64,000 bases of DNA. Origin: Saccharina japonica (lineage: Eukaryota > Sar > Phaeophyceae > Laminariales > Laminariaceae). Of this stretch, positions 10,861-23,900 are shown piece after piece. Made by a program: the position numbers and the translations under genes. Within the stretch, counting starts at the first letter, position 1. Each line of letters begins with the position of its first letter. The notes under the pieces were generated by a model. That model saw only the letters and a program-made list of their open reading frames with translations. It searched no databases and was not told where the DNA came from. The stretch is taken from contig MEHQ01001575.1 in assembly GCA_008828725.1 (NCBI GenBank), forward strand, positions 124,812-188,811. Direction: 5' to 3'.

Positions 10861-11753
10861 ACCACGTCCATGGCTTCTAACCGCGAGCAGATATCGGCAG
10901 CCTGACCCTGACCCGGAACCAGACCCGCCTGCTGTGCGCCACTGCTAGTGCTGTTGTTGTTGTCGTTGTTGCTGTTGCTGTTGTCCGGGCGCTGGTGCAT
11001 GGTAGTTCGTTGTCCCCAGGGCCCTCTTCTGACAGAGCAGCGTCCTGTACCAGATGTACGAGTACATCGCGGAGATGGAGGTAACGACATGTCTGTTAGT
11101 GCAGAGGGATGCTTCTGGAGAGCTCTACTGACCCAGGTTTTGGTTGTGTACCTCACTCTGCGGAAATATGAAAGACATGTGATAAGCGCACTTGCTGCTT
11201 GCTGCTGCTGCTGCTGATGTGTCTCGCGGTTGCTGCTGCGCAACACAGGTGGGCCGAGGTTTCAAAATGGTTCGAACATCAGATTGCTTCGCTTATTCCT
11301 TCCAACTTTCGAGCTCACCGCCTACCTTGATATCAGAAGCTTCGGAAACCCTTTCACTTGTGCAACACAAGACAGTCCTTGCGAGCAGTGAGAGGGGGCG
11401 GGTGGGAGTGCACAACACGCAGTCCTTTGCTTGTCGGTGCACAAGGCAAAGCACGAGAGAAGAACGAGAAACAACAGAAATCCCGCCGCATCCGTTTTGT
11501 ATAGAGTTCTAAGGCGTTATGATCTTAGGGATTGGGGGTTGTCAGTTTTTTCGCTTTTTGCCCGAGGTCAACTTGTGCGACTCCAACCACCGCAACGTGC
11601 CGCTCGCTGCTGGTATAGCTCTCAAACCAAACCAAGGCTCACGCCGAGAGCCTGCCATACACCCGAACCTCACTGGTCTCTTGTACAACCCCAGCAAGCT
11701 GTTGGCTCCGACGCCTGTTATTTCACGAGCGCCCAGCAGGCGAAACCATAACC
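10861..11753 (+). other. 5' flank of the Lifeguard gene; no separate gene recognised
   Basis: This segment lies directly upstream of the start codon at 11,754. Short CTG-type runs occur at 10,950-10,985 and 11,195-11,218. An out-of-frame upstream ATG at 11,519 opens a 102-codon frame that overlaps the gene start. If the transcript begins upstream of it, this could lower initiation at 11,754. No convincing TATA box is seen. Confidence 0.45.
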
Positions 11754-11973
11754 ATGGCGTCGAACGACCCATCGTACCAGTCCAAGGAAGGGTACTACCC
11801 TCCGCAGCAGACCAAGGGGGGTTATGACTACAACGCCGGAGCACTGAACGCGGATAAAGGCCAGGAATACGAGATACTGGAAGCGGGGCAGAGGTTCAAC
11901 GACGGTGCGAGCGCGGGGCTCGAGGAGGGGTCTTGGGCCTCCGGCGCAGACGTGGAGAAGCAGCTACGTCTGG
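11754..11973 (+). CDS. TMBIM4: Lifeguard gene exon 1
   Basis: Codes residues 1-73 and the first base of codon 74. The start is ACCATGG. The donor is TG|GTGAGT at 11,974. The product is hydrophilic and Tyr/Gly/Gln-rich, as in the cytosolic N-termini of Lifeguard proteins. Confidence 0.9.
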
Positions 11974-14900
11974 GTGAGTCTGATTGTTCGATTCGACCTG
12001 AAGGAAACCTTAGGTATATATCATGCTACTCTGTCCCGAAATACAAGGATCATGTGTGGTTTCTTATTCAACAGTAACGGTCATTATATTTAGGGATATT
12101 GCTTAGGACGAACAGTCCTTATATATTGGAACCGACTCTGCAACCTGTATTTTATTAGTGCAATAGCAGCGGTACACTGACCCATGGTCTTGGGCTGAAA
12201 CTACTTGGAGTTAGAGTTGAATGTGTTTTGCGTGCGGGGGAATGCTGCGTGATATTTGTATCGTACGAACATACAGGCAGACAGCAGTAGAGCGGGGGTC
12301 CTGGCTGACTCAGTCACTAGCGACTACAAGGCTGCGCTCCGCAGGCGACTATCCGCCGCTCGCTACCCTCGCTCGAGGTAGTAGATCTGACGAAAGTGTA
12401 ACCAGATAAAAGACGCTGCTGAATTGGTGCAGTGCGTGTTGCAAATGCCGAGAGGTCGTGCATGGCATGCAGGAAGAAAACCATCTCGTTTAGTCTACGT
12501 ACACAGCAGGTCCTGCAGTAGTTATCGTTGCCATCAATCGCGGATGCTGCTGCGTGCGCAAAGCACCACTTTTTGGTTTGTTTGGGTAAACCGAAGAAAC
12601 AAGGAACGAAAATAATCCCAGGACCGATCCTGAATATATATCGCAAACTAAAAAAACTTGAAAAAAAATTAGTAATAGACTACTACGACGTAATTGGTGA
12701 GGCTACGTATCGCATTTCGGAGGAGAGGTCCACACACAGGCCACCAGCGTCTCTCAGCCTAGGAATTTTGGTGCCGTCTCGTTCCGTGTCGCAAGGCGAG
12801 TTGTCTTCGACCGCGCATGATGCCGTGCGTGCCAAATCACCACTTTGTTTTTCGGATGAATCGAAGAAATGAGTCGAAGAAACCAAAAGGAAAAACAAAT
12901 CCAGGACCGATCCCGAAAAAGCAATGTACCCGTCGGTAATCAAGAGCTAAGAGAAGGCTGAGAGGCCAGCGAAGTGTTAAGGCTGGGCTCTGAAGTGGGG
13001 GAGACACTTGTACGTGTTTTTGGTGTTTATATTTTACGTATTGTCATGAAATTCAATCTCGTACTGGATTACGGAAGTATACTGGCGGACCAACAGCCGG
13101 GGGGAGACGGAGAGCTCCTCTCTATCTCTCTGCATCCCTCTCTCCTCTCTTTCTCTGTCCCCTCTCTTTTTCTCTCTCCTTTCTCTCCTCTCTCCTCCCG
13201 CGAAACGCATTTGGAGGGTTTCCGTACTCTGTTATGGCGTGTTTCTTGGGACGTACGCAATAAATAATACCTGGTATACTGCCGAATGTACTGGCCGGGT
13301 CAATCAGTAGATAAGTACTGCCAGTACATGCATATTGCTTGGGCCAGTGCCCAGGGTATTTTGTTTTCCGTATTTCGGCATTTCTGACTATTAATAGTGC
13401 ACCTTTCGACTTGGGAGCAACGATGCTCCCTGTCCAGAAATGGGAGACCGCGGCTCGATGGCCGCTTCACTAACCCCTATATACCCCCCCCCTACGCATC
13501 ACAACTTCAGCAGTACAAGACACTTGATAACAAACCGATAATTTGGTTCGGGCAGTATTTCTTATTTGAGAGAGGGTGCTTCCTACATTAATTTCAAGAT
13601 AGCGACTCCTGAATTTATTATTTTCCTCAAAATCTCAGCCTGGCTTTCTTGTTATTCGCCTGTTTCTTATTATTAATATACAAGGGCTCCGCTGCGCGGG
13701 CGGCTAACGCCGCCCGCTACGCTCGCGGAAGGAATAATAGAACCAAATGTGAAAAGGGTAAAAGAGGAGCATATATTATTGTAGCTGCTACTGGCGACTT
13801 GATAATGCCAAGAGCTCCATATGTATGACGGCAAATACAGGACAAAAACGATAGTGGTGAACAACACGAAAAAATATCGCTAAAAGAAAGCAAAGCTTCG
13901 CTCCGAGGGCGGTTGACGCCGCCCGCTACGCTCGCGCAAGGAAAGGGGCAGAAGAAGTCCACTATGTGTAAAGACCGACTTGAAAAGGCCAAAGAGATTC
14001 ATGGTGCAATGCAACGAAATACTTATTGCTGTACGCAACTGAACGTACAGTACCCGTCTACTACTGCTGTATTGTGATGCATGAGTACTGGTATGCGGCA
14101 TGTATGTGGCAAAGCAACTATCATACCTGTACGGCGACAGCAGTTGTACATCACAAACAAAGCAAAAAACACAAAGAACAAACGAACGTACAGGCGACTT
14201 GCAAAAGTATACGACAGTAGATCTCCATACTCCAGGACAACAAAGCTGTATGTTCGAAAGGAAGAGAAAGCACAGCAACATTGCTCGCAGGACGGCGCTG
14301 CGCTGGCTGCTAGGGGTGTGAATTGTGCCTTTTTCGTGACTGCTATGTGTGGTAGTACAACAACAGCAGTAGTAGTAGTACCTTCGATCTTTACATAGAG
14401 AGAGTATGAAAGAGAAAGCACAGCATAGCACGAGCGTCAATCAAGTTGTACAAAAATCCACAAAACTGAGAAAGACGTACATTACGTACTCGTACTCGAA
14501 CAAAACGCTCCCCGCCCACCCGCGATCACCTCGCCATCGATTCGGTCCGGGTCGAGCTCTACTGCCTCTCTGCCCCAGTGAGCCCCGTGGCCCACCTCGC
14601 GTGAAGCCCGGTACTCACAGTGGCTCTCGTTCGCCCGCTCGAGGTTGCTGATGCCTCTGTAAAAATAATGTTTGTTCGATAAATAAAAGCACCGCTTGAA
14701 CTTGGCTTAAATGTTCTTTTATTGCAGACAAAACGATCATTATAATGTCGGACATACTGGATTCATTGCAGCAGCAGCAACAGCAAGGACCTTCATGCTC
14801 CCCTCGTGTCTCGATGGAGACGCCACGCCTAGCCACGAAAAAGCGACCGCGCTCCTTCTGACCCCACCTCTACTGGCCAGCGCCCTCCCATACCCGCGAT

Positions 14901-17900
14901 AGTGCCGGGCTCGCACGCGCTGTCGTGCTCACTGGGTACACGCAGGAACCCGAAACCGGAAGAAAAGGGAAACATGATCTCGCCGACAAAGTAAAAACTG
15001 GTACCATAGGAAACAGGAAGCAGCAAGTAACGAAAATAGGAGAAAACAAAGAAAGCCAAGAACCTCCGGAAGGCAAGTAACTTCTGCTTCGGCAATTAGA
15101 GGCTGAGAGTGGCTGTGAGGTGCCAAGATATGCCGAGGAAAGCTTCCGAACCAAATAAGATAAAGCTATGTATGTCTATACTCGTAGGTGTCCTGTACTG
15201 TTGTATTGTTGCCGTCTGAACAATGCATACCAAGTACCAGGTACATATTTACCTCATATTTACGGTCAGTGTGGGACCTGATACAAAGGGCAGGACACCA
15301 TATATATATATCATACCGGTATGTGCGACAACACGTACATATTGGCTCGCTGCTCCTGCGTTACAGCACTACGATAGAATTACGGGGGACCATAGTAAAT
15401 AGGATCTACGGTACACCTGGGTACACACAAAACAAAACTTTACATTTTCTAAGCGGTCCTTACACTCCCGGATAGTGTATATACAAGCAGTAGTATTCAT
15501 AGTAGTATGTTATAGGACGTTTTATATCATACACCTCGTATGCATGCAAATCAGTTTTTACGTCGTAATAAACCGGTGCACCTAATAAATCAATTTTGAC
15601 AGGTTTGCTGCCTGCTCCTTTCGTTTCGATGGCGAAGAAAGTATGCTTGTAGATAGATGTTTGATGTGTTGATGGGGTTTACATGGAAGGAGGCCGAAAT
15701 GCAAACTCCACGTAACAACTATATGACTGAACGAATGGGGTTGCTCGAGGTGGTACTGTCTGGGGTATGGGGTCTGGCACCCGCAACGCCGGTACAGCAG
15801 TAGTGGGTACCCCGACTTAAGAGCGCCCAAGATAAGAGCATTCGGGATTTTACAGCGGTCAGTCAAATCGGCATGTCCCGCCTATACTAAGGGCCCGTTT
15901 TAACGAGTATAAAATAAATTCAATTTGGGGAAAATAAAATTCAAATTCGCTTTTCATTGGTCAACACACGCACCAGCACCCCCCAAGATCCTAATCTTTG
16001 ATGCTGGTGCGCGTGTTGACCAATGAAAAGCGAATTTGAATTTTATTTTTTCCAAATTGAATTGATTTTATAATCGTTAGAACGGGCCCTAAAAACTATA
16101 TATTTCCCACTACGGATAAGAGCAATGTGTGGTACGGGGGACCGTAGTAAAAATAGGACCAAATATTGTTCGTACAAATAGGAAAATGTCTAGGTTTTTG
16201 TCTATTTACCGTAGGTCTTATTTACTAAAGTCCCCCGTAATGCAGAACTGGAAAAAAAATATCCCACACTAATTCCAAGTAGTTTGTCCCCCAATATGCG
16301 GGACCAGTTCTTCAGGGATTAAGAGCGCTTGTTTTGGCTTGGCAAGGGGCGCTCGCTCTTGAATCGGGTACCCACTACTGTAATAGTACCCTTGATGGAG
16401 CATCCTGCCTGTCCCTTGTCCCCCCCCCGGGGAGAGGAGGTGAGGGGAGAGGTCGACCTTTCCAGGTGAACCGGGAACCGGTACGTACTACCGAAGAGAT
16501 CGCTTGCGACCCGAGATCGATGAGTCGGGAGACCCTTTCAGGCCTGACGTATGGGGTACAGCAGTGGGTACCCCGATTTAAGAGCATTCCGTGACAAGCC
16601 GAAACAAGCGCTCTTAACTACACATTGCTCTTATCTGTAGAGGGAAATATATAGTTTTTAGTATAGGCGGGACATGCCGATTTGACTGACCGCTCTTGAA
16701 ACCTGGAATGCTCTTATCTTGGGCGCTCTTAAATCGGGGAACCCACCGCTGAATCCATTTTTTGTGCATGCGTGATCTCGAGATGTACATACGTAAACAA
16801 TTATAGCATACCCTGGTACCTCGTAGTACTGTACGTAGCGATATACCTATTAATAGTATGAATAATACAGCAGCTACTACATACCTTGTCCTTCACATCG
16901 AGGGGTATGTACGTTTGATATGTACATGCATACCACTCAACTGAAGCGAGGAGCCTGGGACGAAACGGATGAGCTTAAGTTGGCATGGCATCAGATAAGG
17001 ATCAGTTTGACAAAAGTTATAATACGTACTGGTATACGTAATAGACCACTATTAATAGATGCCTGGTTCACAGCAGTACGCAACGAAAGTATGTTTTTTT
17101 CTTGTTAAAAGTTAAGACGAGTGTTCGAGTCCTATTCGCAAGTGGTTCATTGTATATGAGCCATTTTCAAGTCCCAATTTGCAAGTGGTTATCGTATAAA
17201 ACCCGTTTTCACACGTCCATTTAGTCCAAGTCCTGTTGGCATGTGGCCATCGTGTACCGGTATATTATCAGAGCAGTTTTTCAAGTTCAGTTCGCAACGT
17301 GGTTATCGCATAAGACCCTTTTTACGACGTCCTTTGTGCAAGCACAAGCGGTTATAATATCGTATAAGAGCAGTTTTCAAGTCCAGTTTGGAAGTGTTTC
17401 TCGTATAAGCCCGTTTGTCACGCTTGTCCCTTGTGCAAGGGGGTTCTCGTATAACAGCAGTTTTCCAACCCAACTTGCGCGCGGTTTTTTATCGTACGTA
17501 TTATTATCGAACCTTTTTCACACGTCCTCTTTGCAGGTGGTTATCGTATAAGAGCATATTTTTACACTGCCGTGTTTGCAGGTGGTGGCCTTGATGAGTC
17601 CGGTGCCCCTGTAGTCCCCAAGGCTCGATCAAGCCCGCCGTGTCAAGCGTGAAGGGTGTAGGGTGTAGGCTATTTCCGTTTTTCTCGATCCACCTGCTCA
17701 ATCATGGGAGTCTCTTAATGCTCCTCTTGGCAGTACTGTAGAATTTACGCCCTCGAACTACTGTATGTAGATTCTCGACCATTTTGGGCATGCACCGAGC
17801 CGCAGGCGGACGTCCTTGTACCGGGTATATATTTTTTTAATGAAAACGAACGCACACCCACAAACGCTATTTTTTTACCGCCTGAAAACAGAATGCAATG

Positions 17901-20900
17901 CTGGAGGTATCTATATTAGGAGTAGGAACGGTGTTCCGTCTCGAAAGGGATGGGTACGTAATCAATAGTCAAAATAATTAGAGCAAGCACAAGGGCGCCC
18001 AAAAAAAAAAGGTATCGACACCACACATTAATATCTAGGCCCCCCCCCCTCCCCCCGCCTCACAAGCGGTTCTTAGTAGGATGCAGCTCACCCTTCATGC
18101 GACTCGCCCAACACCTCACGTTTCGCTTCGCGCTTGATGCTAGCAATGTCTGCCTGGTCGGTGAACACCCGACACGCTCCGTCCCGGCATTGTAGGCATG
18201 CGAGGGTCTATGGTCATACGACTACGGCCATGCATGAATATCGAGCACACCCCCTGCTCTGTCTCGAAAGGGATGCGTGGTCAATGGCCAAATGACCAAG
18301 GCAAGCAACAAATAAGTACGCCCCCCCCCCCCCCCCCCCCTTGACAACATCAACCCCCCCCGAACTGGAAACACTATCAGGGTTTATCCGCAAGGTCTAC
18401 GGGATCCTGTCGCTGCAGCTGCTGCTCACGTTTGCCGTGGGCTCGGTATGCGTCCTCAACGACTCCGTTCGCACCAGCATCCTCGCCAACCCCTGGACCG
18501 TCTGGGTGGGCCTGATTCTGTCGCTCGGCTTGCTCCTGTGCCTCCTCTGGTGAGTCGTATGGTAGACGCGTGTTTGTTTTTTCTGCCTTTTAGGGGTAGC
18601 GCCTACTTTTTCAGAGGACCGTCTCTGGGTGTGGCTTGATTATGTCGCTCGGCTTGCTCCTGTCCCTCCTCTATAAATAGTGAGTCGTAGACGCGTGTTT
18701 TTTTTTTTGCCTTTCATGGGTTCATAGCGCCTAATTTGTCGGAGGACCGTCTCTGGGTGGGGCTTGATTCGGTCAAAACGGCTTGCTCCTGTGCCTCCTC
18801 TGGTGAATCGTAGGCACGTTTTTTTTTTTGTCTTTTAGAGGTAGCGCCTAATTTTTGGGAGGCTCCTCACTTGAATATAGTGTATAGGAGCTCTCTATAT
18901 CAACCCCATAAACCCCCCCCCCCCCCAAAACTGGTTTTGAGAAAACAAAGCTAAAAAGTGCGAAACCCCGATGATGACGAAAACTCAAACAAAGCCTAGG
19001 TGTAAGTAGGCACTTCGTTGTATATCACGAAACATATACTGGCATCATACGTCGTAGTAAAGCACTACTGTTGGTTGGGTGAAGGAGTCCTGTCAGTGAT
19101 AAAAACAAATGGCCAAAAATGTCTATTTCCCCCTCTCGTGGCACGCCTCCCTACTGTATGTAACCCCTAACACTGACCCCCCGGTCTAGATGGGTCGCCC
19201 GACGGTGGGGGGGTCCATGGGATTCAGGGTTAGTGTTGCGGTTGGGGTTAGGGTTAATCCTGACCCCTCGCAGTGGGTGGCGCCATCCCTTATATCCATT
19301 ATCTACCTTGCAGGGGGTCCTTAGAAGGGGTTACGTGTTGTATACCTGGTATACGGTAGCCTGGTCCATTTGCGATAGCCGACGTTGGGTACGTAATATT
19401 ATATGATATGATATTATATGATATGATATGATATGGTTTGATGTAATATAATATGCTAGGATATTATGTGATATAATATGATGTGATATGGTATGATGAT
19501 ACGATGTAATGTGGTATTATATGATAGGATATTATAGTGGAGTGGATACTCCAACCTGAGAGGGCACGCTAAGGGAGTATTGCAGTTAAGGGAGGCCAAA
19601 TCGGCTGGGCCCGCCTTCACTAAACCTATTTATTTCCCTAAATATTTCGCACTGTCGATAAGAGAGAATAATATAGTTAAATAGTTGTTTTCGGCCTGTA
19701 TGTACCACAACCTCTCTTAAATAGGGGTCCCCACTACTGGTATACTGGTATGATTTTTTATGCTTTGATATGGTACTTCGAAGTACGGTACGGTATGACA
19801 CACTTTTTCCCACATTATACTTACACGAGTATGATCAACAGATCGCTTGTTTTATCGCACATTTATTCTCTGCTTGTTGCCTACCCCTTTTTTTCGTTTC
19901 TCAGTGGTTAAGGTATTTGTTTTTTGTAAAAAGGTAAAAATACGCCAGCTGTGAGTACCGACGACCGTTTGCAGGGCTGAAAATCAACATCGCTTCTTGC
20001 GTGCCGGATGTGTATGTCTCCTTTAATTCGCCTCTTTTCCCGGTCGTCTTTCTGCTACGCTCTGCTACGCTCTGCTACGCTCTGTTACGCTCTGCTGTGC
20101 CAGCTACCGAGACAAGTACCCCGCCAACATGTACCTCTTAGCGGCCTGGACCCTGGTGGAGGCGTACACAATCGGGGTTGTATGCGCGGCCTACGCCAGC
20201 CAAGGACAGGTGCAGTAGTAGCTAGCCCCTTTTTAAGGGACCCCTTAAGGACTGGTCCTACGATTTTGGGGACAAACTACTTGGAATTAGTGTTGGACAT
20301 TTGTTTCAGTTCTGAATGGGTTTAGAGACCCGTCGATAAGGGCAAACAGTGTATAATTGACTTTTAAAAAGGGACCCCTCGATACAAGGGAAAACAGTAT
20401 GTAAGGGAACTCGAATTCCTGCGCACCGTTTTGGCCCACTATGGACCTTATAAAGGAACCGGTACCAACTCTGATAAGGGACGTCGGTATATAAGGGACC
20501 TCCAATCTCGAACGCACTATTATACTATTAATAATAGGGTACCTTAGAAGGGGCCTCTGCCTACTGTATGTCGATCTACCCCCACCCCCAGTCGGAACCG
20601 CCTCACCCCTCAGCCCCCGCCGCGAATGTGACATGGGGACTTTTGACCTGGACCCGCCAGAAATAAGAAATAGGTGTACCCGGTAGGTGGGAGGAGGAGG
20701 AGGAGGACGTAGATGCACAGATATGCCCTTGTGGCGAATGTGACATGGAGAAGTTTGACCTGGACCTGCCATAAATATAAGAAATAGGTGTACCAGTAGG
20801 CGGGAGGAGGAGGAGGAGGAGGACGTGGATGCACAGATGTGCCCTTGTGACAAAACAACAGGCAGGAGAAATCACATACTTCGTGGAGAAATGTGCAAAT

Positions 20901-23900
20901 GTACAAGGAGGAACGGGATGTGTCAAGAGAAGATGGGGAAAATAGACGAATGTGACATGGAGAAGTTTGGTGGACTATTACGGAGGACCATAGTAAACAC
21001 TAGTAAATAGGACCAAATATGGTTAGTAAAATCAGGGAAGTACACATGTTTTTGAGTACAACGTAGGTCCTATTTACTGTGGTGTCCCGTAGTAGATAGT
21101 AAGAGAGAACGGTCGCTATCCTAGGAGATAGGTGGTGGCCACAGGCGGCGAGACAGGAACTGGAAAAGACTAGCGAATTGTTTTTATGTAGAATATGGAA
21201 ACAACGTAAGGAGCACTCAACTGTCGTTGGAGTTGTCTCTGTTGGGAAAATAAGAGCGGTGCTCTCGTGTCGAAAGGAAATTCATGGTCAATGATCAAAT
21301 TACTAAGGCAAGCAACTAATCAGTACGCTCCCCCAACCCCCCCCCAAAAAATATATGATATATGTATAGGTTGGGTTGGCGTTGGTTGGCAACGACGCTG
21401 TAAAACACGCCACTCGCTGCGTGAGCTAGACAACCAGGGTGCCGTTTTGTTTTCTTTTTTTGGCGGTCACCAAAGCTGGCGGTCGAGTAGATCATTTGTG
21501 CGGGGTGGAGAACCTTTGCTCCGCACAAGGGGAATGGTCGTATCACGTAGGGTTAATATGGTAAGGCGTCCGCGAGGCAGTTCCATAGTAAAACCCATTG
21601 CTGTCTCCGGAAGTGGCCACGCCAGAAATAAAATTTAACTCATTGAAGCTGTCGTCCATATGCAAGTCCGCCTCAGAGGCGGTTCTTTGCAGGATGTAGC
21701 TCACCCTCCATGCGACTCGCCCAATACCTCACGGCGCTTCGCTCTTGGTGCAAGCAATGTCTTGCCTGGTTGGTAAAAGCCAACGTGCTCCGTCCCGGTA
21801 TTACAGGGATGCGAGGGTATATGGTCATTCGACTACGGCCATGCACGACATGAGTACACCCCCCTCTCACCCTTCCCATGGTCATACAACTACGTCCATG
21901 CATGAACACGGGTACCCCCCCCCGCCCCCCCCTCCTCCCGCACTGCCTTGCCTTTTTCTAGTTCTTTTTGCGTTGAAATCCCTGTCACGCTTCGTTTTTT
22001 TTCTAGCACGCCCGAAGCTGTCCTGTTTTTTTTTGTGTGTGTACGTACGTCTCTGGTACTACTTTAGTGCTCTGCCTTGGTACCACTTTTATCGCCGTGC
22101 CTCGAGTGTAGCACCCCCAACTCTTTTCGCACATTTGTGTTTGTTTTCTTTGTATGCGAAGTGTACTTTCGTTTTGTCCACCTCCTCTCACTCCTCTCGC
22201 TTGCCCTCCTTTCGCTACCTTCCTAAATGTTAGTGTCCCACCGCCGGACCCTCCCTTTCTAGGGATGGTGACTTTTGACCTCACCCCGTTCCTCGGCCAC
22301 CCCCCCATTCACCATGGCGTATATTCCTTGACTCGCTCCCACCCCTTCCCGTTCCCCTACCCGTTCTCCTCCCCTCCCCTCCCCTCCACTTCGTCGAAAC
22401 CCTTTTCTGTCGATGGACGGTGCCATTCACGTTCTATTGATGTATACGTACAGGGGACGATTGTTATCCAGGCGGCGGGTCTAACGATGGCGGTGTTTCT
22501 GGGGCTGACGCTGTTCACGTTTCAAACGAAGATAGACTTTTCCTTCCTGGTGAGAGAGAGAGAGAGGAGAGAGGCCCGCTGCGATACATAACGTTTTCGT
22601 ATTTTGTTTGGTCTTGTATTTTGTGTGCGTTTGTGTTTGTGATACGTATATACCTTGTATTGTACGTACCTACATATCACCTCAAACGGAACTAGAAGGA
22701 GCGTTCAAACATTAACACCAAACTGCCCTTGTATATGTCCTTCTAGAGTGGTAGTACTTAACGTTTTGGTTTCGCTTGCTAATTTTGTTCCGTGTTTTAT
22801 TTTTATTTTGTTTGTTGGTTCACGTACGAATAGTGTTCGTTTATTTCGTTCTAATTTTGTTCCTTTTTTTATGTTTATTGGTTTACGTGTAGACTATACA
22901 AGCATTTTTTTTTTTTTTGTAAAAGTTGTTTGTAATGCGAGCCTTGTTTCGCTTTGTTTCGTTTCTGTTTCACGCCGTACCAGTTAGGTTCGTGCTCACG
23001 CAGAAGTTTGTTTAATGTAGATTTGTTATTTTTCGTGAGACGTTTTACCTGGACACGTTCAGGTTTTGGAATGCCTCCTGTTGGGATGCATTTTGCGCAA
23101 TATTACGACAGGTATTGTATTTTTTTTGGGGTGGGGTGGTAATATATACAGTAGAGGGTTTAGTTCACCCCGTTGGTAGGCTTCACCCGGGTAGAGTACC
23201 CGGTGGGTCACGCCCATTACGGGACACCCTAGTAAAAAGGACCTACGGCAGGCACAAAAACCTATATATTTACCTATTTTTACTAACAATATTTGGTTCT
23301 ATTTACTATGGTCCCCCGTAATAGAACCCCACATGTCCCACCCAACGAAGCACTCCTTTGGATTTCGGATGCCGTTCCTTCAGCACACAGAGGAAGGCAG
23401 TCAAACCTCTCCGCCCATTGGTGACACTCCCACGCAAGTTGTCATCGACCCCCCCCCTCCCCCCCCGTACTGAGTCCCGGTGCGGCGCGGAACTCCTCTA
23501 GATGCGGGGGTCTGTCATACAAATACGGCCACGAACAACATGAATAAACCCCCGGGACATCCTCGAAACTTCTGCGCCCTTCCCTNGAGGAGGCGGACGT
23601 GGATGCACAGATGTGCCCTTGTGGCAATGCAATAGAGAGGAGAAATCACATAGTGGGGAAATGTGCAAATGTACAAGGAGGAACGGGATGTGTCAAGACG
23701 AGGAGGTGGGGAAAATTGACGAATGTGACACGGAGAAGTTTGGTGCACTATATGGTAGAGAGAGGTTGACCGCTATCCTAGGAGATAGATGGTGGCCACA
23801 GGCGGCGATACAAGGACGGGACAAGACTCTAGGAAAACGTTTGTATGTAATAAATGGAAACAACGTAACGAGCGCCCAACTGTTGGAGGTTTCTCTATTA

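Larger units (their letters stand above)
15798..16380. mobile_element. N element carrying three nested MITEs (C, A, E)
   Basis: Inverted ends are CAGTAGTGGGTACCCCGA on the left and TCGGGTACCCACTACTG on the right. The body matches the uninterrupted inverted copy at 16,559-16,751. It is split by a C element (15,891-16,089), an A element (16,135-16,237) and an E element (16,240-16,318). Confidence 0.85.
22410..23460 (+). repeat. tandem duplication around exon 4, copy 1
   Basis: 22,410-23,460 and 25,050-26,100 are nearly identical. They differ only at a few positions, chiefly homopolymer or T/G-rich tracts. Offset is about 2,640 bp. Upstream parts (about 21,950-22,400 versus 24,170-24,600, and the LINE ends) are also duplicated but more diverged. 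Confidence 0.92.

Noticed and set aside
11519..11827. 102-codon ORF overlapping exon 1
   Set aside because: Out of frame with the Lifeguard start. Kept only as a possible upstream ORF.
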